From NCBI GenBank assembly GCA_023432725.1, contig JAEYUH010000081.1, forward strand, positions 1-9,708: a stretch of 9,708 nt of DNA, in the 5' to 3' direction. Shown here one piece after another: positions 6,948 through 9,708 of the stretch; position 1 is the stretch's first letter; each line of letters opens with the position of its first letter. The position numbers were made by a program, and so were the translations under genes. Under the pieces are notes generated by a model. That model ran no database searches. It worked only from the letters and a program-made list of their open reading frames with translations, and had not been told where the DNA came from. This stretch comes from Actinomycetes bacterium. GTDB taxonomy: Bacteria; Actinomycetota; Actinomycetes; Propionibacteriales; Propionibacteriaceae.

Positions 6948-7544
6948 ATGGCTGCTTCCGACGGTGAAACGACCCCTGACGGCGGCCCGCGGCGACGGGC
7001 CGACCCCTTCCTGGTCAGTGATCCCGAGGCGCTCCGCGCCTTCGCGCACCCGCTGCGGCAGCGCATCCTGCTGGAGTTGGCCACCCTGGAGCACGCTCGC
7101 GCGGCCGATCTCGCCCGCGTCGTCGACCAGCCCGCCAACGCGATCAGCTTCCACCTGCGGGCACTCGCCAAGGCCGGGCTCATCACCGAGGCCCCCGAGC
7201 ACGCCAGGGACCGTCGCGACCGGGTGTGGAAGCCGGTGGCCGAGGCCTACGCGCTGGACCGGCAGGTACCGGGGTGGACGGCGGTCGTCGACCCGATGCT
7301 GGAGTGGGTGCGCCGCAACGTCATGGACCCGGTGACCGACGAGTCCGTCCACCGTCAACTCGCGGCCTCCCAGTTGATGCTCACCCTCGACGAGGTCCGG
7401 CAGCTCAGCCAGGACCTCACCGACGTCATCGAGACGTGGCACGACAAGGTAGCCGGGGCGAGGCGGGCCGACCCCGACCAGCCCCGACGCACGCACTACC
7501 AGGTGCTGTTCACTGTCGGGCCGCTGGACCAGCCCAGCCCGTGA
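6948..7544 (+). CDS. ArsR/HTH_20-type winged-helix transcriptional regulator
   Basis: A cytoplasmic DNA-binding regulator of 198 residues. The winged helix spans about 25-96. It opens with DPEALRAFAHPLRQRILLEL (25-44), followed by ADLARVV (53-59), the recognition helix in PANAISFHLRALAKAGLI (62-79) and a charged wing to VWKP (93-96). This layout is typical of the actinobacterial HTH_20 group often placed beside MFS exporters. The protein contains no cysteine, so a thiol-based metal site like classical ArsR is ruled out. The roughly 100-residue C-terminal part, rich in Leu, Asp and Trp, probably dimerises or binds a ligand. It is transcribed divergently from the MFS gene across the TTGCGCAA array, and most likely represses that gene and itself. 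The start at 6948 is supported by the extended -10 just upstream. The inducer is unknown. Confidence 0.85.
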   Translation: MAASDGETTPDGGPRRRADPFLVSDPEALRAFAHPLRQRILLELATLEHARAADLARVVDQPANAISFHLRALAKAGLITEAPEHARDRRDRVWKPVAEAYALDRQVPGWTAVVDPMLEWVRRNVMDPVTDESVHRQLAASQLMLTLDEVRQLSQDLTDVIETWHDKVAGARRADPDQPRRTHYQVLFTVGPLDQPSP

Positions 7545-7562
7545 CCACTCCGGACCCGGCCG

Positions 7563-7591
7563 GCCCTGGCAGGGTCGACAGATTCCAGGGC
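7563..7591 (+). terminator. Weak inverted repeat after the regulator gene
   Basis: GCCCTGG (7563-7569) and CCAGGGC (7585-7591) form a 7-bp stem with a 15-base loop in the 90-base gap between the regulator and the sigma gene. There is no T-tract. It could attenuate read-through, but the long loop makes this uncertain. Confidence 0.22.
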
Positions 7592-7599
7592 GCGCCGCC

Positions 7600-7626
7600 C
7601 CAACCTCTCGGACCCCACGCGCGTTT
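7600..7626 (+). promoter_or_regulatory. Candidate ECF-type promoter of the sigma factor gene
   Basis: CCAACC (7600-7605) resembles the AACC core of ECF -35 elements. It is followed after exactly 16 bases by CGTTT (7622-7626), resembling the CGT core of ECF -10 elements. The -10 ends 8 bases before the ATG at 7635, so the RNA would be leaderless or nearly so. Most ECF factors transcribe their own gene, which supports reading this as the autoregulatory promoter. Confidence 0.5.
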
Positions 7627-7634
7627 CATGGGGT

Positions 7635-8135
7635 ATGGACGGTGACCGTGAGGCCTTCACGCTGTGGGCGCGCCAGGCCCGCGGCGGGCTGCTGCGGCTG
7701 GCCTTCCTGCTCACCGGGGACCACCACCGCGCCGAGGACCTGGTCCAAGAGGCGCTGATCAAGGTCGCCGTGAGGTGGCGCCGGCTGCACGCCGAGCACC
7801 CCGCCGCGTACGCCCGCCAGGTGATCGTCCGCGACAACATCAGCTGGTGGCGCCGCCACCGCCGCGAACAGGTCGCCTCTCCTGAACCGCCACCCTCGGG
7901 CACGGGTGAGCCGGGCGTGGACCGGAGGGTGGTGCTCGCGCGCGCCCTCGACCGGCTCACGCCGGGGCAACGCGCCGTCGTGGTGCTGCGCTACTACCAC
8001 GACCTCACCGAGCGACAGACCGCGGACACGATGCGGGTCTCGATCGGCACCGTGAAGAGCCAGGCTCACCACGCCCTGCGGCGCCTGCGGGAGCAGGCGC
8101 CCGAACTGGCCGAATTGCTGCAGGAGATCCCATGA
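7635..8135 (+). CDS. ECF RNA polymerase sigma factor, SigE family
   Basis: An extracytoplasmic-function sigma factor of 166 residues that would direct RNA polymerase to its own promoter set. Region 2 covers about 8-79, with LLRLAFLLTGDHHRAEDLVQ (19-38) and the basic AYARQVIVRDNISWWRRHRR stretch (59-77), typical of the Streptomyces-type SigE family. A short Pro/Gly linker follows (81-95). Region 4 covers about 97-153, with RALDRLTPGQRAVVVLRYYH (103-122) and the helix-turn-helix LTERQTADTMRVSIGTVKSQ (124-143). There is no C-terminal extension. No zinc-containing anti-sigma gene follows; instead the stop overlaps the ATG of a membrane protein (ATGA, 8132-8135), the expected place for a regulator or sensor partner. 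The start at 7635 gives the standard family N-terminus. The stimulus is unknown. It should not be equated with mycobacterial SigE merely by family name. Confidence 0.92.
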   Translation: MDGDREAFTLWARQARGGLLRLAFLLTGDHHRAEDLVQEALIKVAVRWRRLHAEHPAAYARQVIVRDNISWWRRHRREQVASPEPPPSGTGEPGVDRRVVLARALDRLTPGQRAVVVLRYYHDLTERQTADTMRVSIGTVKSQAHHALRRLREQAPELAELLQEIP

Positions 8136-9295
8136 ACGACCAATTGCTCAAGCAGGTTCTCGACGAGGTCGCCGCCGCCCAGTTGTCGACACCGGGTCCC
8201 GATCTCGACGTCGTCTGGCAGACCGGCCGACGCCGCCGTACGCGGGGCGCCGTGCTCATGGCCGGCGGGCTGGTGGTGGCGCTCGCAGCGGCCGCCGGCG
8301 GCGCGCAGGCGGCCCTGACAGCGCTCGGGTCCGATCCGGTCACCGGGATGCCCTCGCCCGCAGCGTCCCCGAGCCCAGCCCCCTCGGCGTCCCTCGCCGG
8401 GAACTACGCAGGCGCAGGCGTGTGGTGGGCACCGCCGGCGACAGCCGAGGGCAACCTCCCCTGGCTGGGCAGCCGGCTCCCGCGCACCATCGATCTCGCG
8501 CCCGACCCGGTGGCGGACTTCGCTCCCGGGGTGTCGGCCCTCGCACTGTTCACCGTCGTCGAGATGGACAGCGCCGGCGAACCGGATCGGCTGCTGCTGC
8601 TGACGACGGGAGGTGAACTGCGTCTCCTCCCTGCGAAGCACCTGCGGCCGTTCCAGGACGAGGGGGGCAACGCCGCCGCACTCACCCCGTTCAACGGCGG
8701 CCTCGCCCCCGACGGCTGGTCCCTGTTCATCGCGCAGCAGGACTCCCTGGAGCTGTACAACCTTCGCACCGGCACGTGGCTCACCCTCGCCACCGGCGAG
8801 TGGGTGGCCGAGGGGGCACGGTGGCTGGACGCCGGCACCATCTGGGTGCCCGACGTGATGGGCGCCGACACCGGCACCACCTGGGCGGCGGCGGACGGGG
8901 TCCCGCTCGCGCACGGCGTCGGCTGGGGTCCGCCGGAACTGGCCCCCGGAGAGGACGACCAGCCGTATGGAGTCTGGGTGGATGCCGACCAGGCGCTCGC
9001 CGGGAGCTACTTCCTCGCCGGACCCGTCCCGGGCGGACAGGTGAGCAACCCGGAGGGGATCGTGGCGCGGACCCGCGGGACGACGGCGGTGCTCGCACTG
9101 GCACAGGACGGCCGGGGAAAGGCGTGTTGCGCTGCGGTCGGCTGGCTGGACCCTGGGACGGTGGCGTTCAGATCGCAGCAGCGCGTACTCGCCTGGCGGG
9201 TTGCCACGGGCCTGCTTCACCGGGTGAGTGATATCACCGGCCTAGCCGCGAACGAGCGGGTCGACATCACCTGGGCCTGGCGCTCCCTTGGCTAG
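8132..9295 (+). CDS. Single-pass membrane protein with beta-propeller-like outer domain; putative partner of the ECF sigma factor
   Basis: A 387-residue protein, not recognised as a named gene. A short cytoplasmic part (1-38) ends in an Arg cluster (RRRRTR, 33-38). A single hydrophobic helix follows (about 40-62), then a Ser/Pro/Ala linker (66-90) and an outer domain of about 300 residues. The outer domain contains beta-propeller-type strands such as LAPDGWSLFIAQQDSLELYN (191-210) and GWLDPGTVAFRSQQRVLAW (337-355). The positive-inside rule puts the N-terminus in the cytoplasm. It begins at ATGA overlapping the sigma stop, with AGGAG 5 bases upstream (8122-8126), so the two are co-expressed. 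Many actinobacterial SigE-family sigma genes are followed by such a membrane protein. Inferred role: holding or tuning the sigma factor in response to an envelope signal. The cytoplasmic part is very short for a classical anti-sigma domain, so a target-gene role is possible. C332-C333 are its only cysteines. Confidence 0.7.
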   Translation: MNDQLLKQVLDEVAAAQLSTPGPDLDVVWQTGRRRRTRGAVLMAGGLVVALAAAAGGAQAALTALGSDPVTGMPSPAASPSPAPSASLAGNYAGAGVWWAPPATAEGNLPWLGSRLPRTIDLAPDPVADFAPGVSALALFTVVEMDSAGEPDRLLLLTTGGELRLLPAKHLRPFQDEGGNAAALTPFNGGLAPDGWSLFIAQQDSLELYNLRTGTWLTLATGEWVAEGARWLDAGTIWVPDVMGADTGTTWAAADGVPLAHGVGWGPPELAPGEDDQPYGVWVDADQALAGSYFLAGPVPGGQVSNPEGIVARTRGTTAVLALAQDGRGKACCAAVGWLDPGTVAFRSQQRVLAWRVATGLLHRVSDITGLAANERVDITWAWRSLG

Positions 9296-9361
9296 AGCGG
9301 GTCGGCAGGAGCCGGTGGGCCATCCTCGGCACGGTGAGGCACGCTGCCGGGGAACGTAACG

Positions 9362-9389
9362 AGGGCCGCCCCCGAACGGGGACGGCCCT
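9362..9389 (-). terminator. Hairpin terminator after rpmA, possibly bidirectional
   Basis: Minus-strand RNA forms a 12-bp stem, AGGGCCGTCCCC with GGGGGCGGCCCT, closed by a GUUC loop and containing one U-G wobble. It starts 14 bases beyond the rpmA TAA. No long T-tract follows, only short TT pairs, as is common in high-GC actinobacteria. On the plus strand the same stem has one C-A mismatch and could also end the sigma/propeller transcript. The rest of 9296-9403 shows nothing else. Confidence 0.75.
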
Positions 9390-9403
9390 TGCGGAATGCC
9401 TTG

Positions 9404-9658
9404 TTACTCGGCGATCGCGATGTTCACCACGCGGCGACCCCGCCGGGTGCCGAACTCGACGACGCCGGCGCGGAGCGCGAACAGGGTGTCGTCGCCACCG
9501 CGGCCCACACCGTCACCGGGGTGGAAGTGGGTGCCGCGCTGCCGGACGATGATCTCGCCGGCGTTGACCTGCTGGCCGCCGAACCGCTTCACGCCAAGCC
9601 GCTGGGCATTGGAGTCACGACCGTTGCGGGAGGACGATGCGCCCTTCTTGTGTGCCAT
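9404..9658 (-). CDS. rpmA: 50S ribosomal protein L27
   Basis: L27 is a 50S subunit protein whose N-terminal tail reaches the peptidyl transferase centre and helps position tRNA. The 84-residue protein has the standard length and the invariant sequence features: [16 protein letters not shown] at the N-terminus, [10 protein letters not shown] (20-29), [11 protein letters not shown] (33-43), [17 protein letters not shown] (46-62) and a basic [11 protein letters not shown] near the end. The mature AHKKG tail is encoded directly, without the cleavable N-terminal extension seen in Firmicutes. The ATG lies 11 bases after the rplU stop, with TGAGGGA overlapping that stop as a likely ribosome binding site. 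A terminator follows, so this ribosomal transcript appears to end here instead of running on into obg. Confidence 0.98.
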   Translation of the reverse strand: MAHKKGASSSRNGRDSNAQRLGVKRFGGQQVNAGEIIVRQRGTHFHPGDGVGRGGDDTLFALRAGVVEFGTRRGRRVVNIAIAE

Positions 9659-9669
9659 CTCTCAATCCC

Positions 9670-9708
9670 TCACTTGATCCCGGTGACCTTGACCTGGGTG
9701 TACTTCTG
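9670..9708 (-). CDS. rplU: 50S ribosomal protein L21, C-terminal end (partial)
   Basis: Only the last 12 codons and TGA are in the window. They read QKYTQVKVTGIK, which fits the conserved C-terminal strand of L21, a 23S rRNA-binding protein of the large subunit. The spacing of 11 bases to rpmA and the standard rplU-rpmA order support the assignment. The N-terminus and promoter lie beyond 9708. Confidence 0.9.
   Translation of the reverse strand, partial: QKYTQVKVTGIK

Noticed and set aside
6948..7544. Metal-responsive ArsR (arsenic or zinc type) function for the regulator.
   Set aside because: The protein has no cysteine and no recognisable metal-binding motif. The HTH_20-type layout beside an MFS gene favours an organic ligand.
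1..9708. Search for CRISPR repeats, tRNA genes, insertion sequences, toxin-antitoxin or defence genes.
   Set aside because: No repeat-spacer pattern, cloverleaf, transposase motif or defence-type domain was seen on either strand.

Overview
The window is very GC-rich. Its genes abut or overlap by a few bases, and its set of families (SigE-family ECF sigma factor, the rplU/rpmA/obg/proB/proA neighbourhood, leaderless-looking starts) points to a high-GC Gram-positive bacterium (Actinomycetota). Propionibacteriales is plausible, but I cannot fix the genus from sequence alone. No tRNA, rRNA, CRISPR array or insertion sequence is visible. Every stretch longer than about 110 bases is coding.

Minus strand, read from right to left, block 1 (9708 to 9404): the last codons of rplU (ribosomal protein L21) and complete rpmA (L27), followed by a strong hairpin terminator. 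Plus-strand cassette (6948 to 9295): an ArsR/HTH_20-type winged-helix regulator, then an ECF sigma factor of the SigE family. The sigma gene overlaps by ATGA a gene for a single-pass membrane protein with a beta-propeller-like outer domain, probably its partner or sensor. Minus strand, block 2 (6865 to 4): a 12-TM MFS exporter transcribed divergently from the regulator, then a ribokinase, the GTPase Obg, proB (glutamate 5-kinase), a 7-TM PQ-loop/SWEET-like membrane protein, and proA (glutamyl-phosphate reductase). All lie in one direction with gaps of at most 41 bases or short overlaps.

The usual actinobacterial order rplU-rpmA-obg-proB-proA is therefore split in two places. About 4.8 kb carrying two regulatory modules, the exporter and the ribokinase sits between rpmA and obg, and a SWEET-like gene sits between proB and proA with 4-base overlaps at both ends (ATGA and GTGA).

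Regulatory signals: the MFS/regulator intergenic region carries two perfect TTGCGCAA palindromes plus a degenerate third copy, all in 14-base register. They overlap candidate promoters on both strands, and both genes look leaderless. The sigma gene has an ECF-like promoter (CAACC, 16 bases, CGTTT) directly before its start, suggesting autoregulation. Two hairpins cover translation starts: one pairs the obg Shine-Dalgarno with bases beginning in the rbsK stop codon, and one lies immediately before the proA GTG. Both suggest translational coupling. The core housekeeping genes are recognised with high confidence; the roles of the SWEET-like protein, the exporter and the sigma/propeller pair are inferred.
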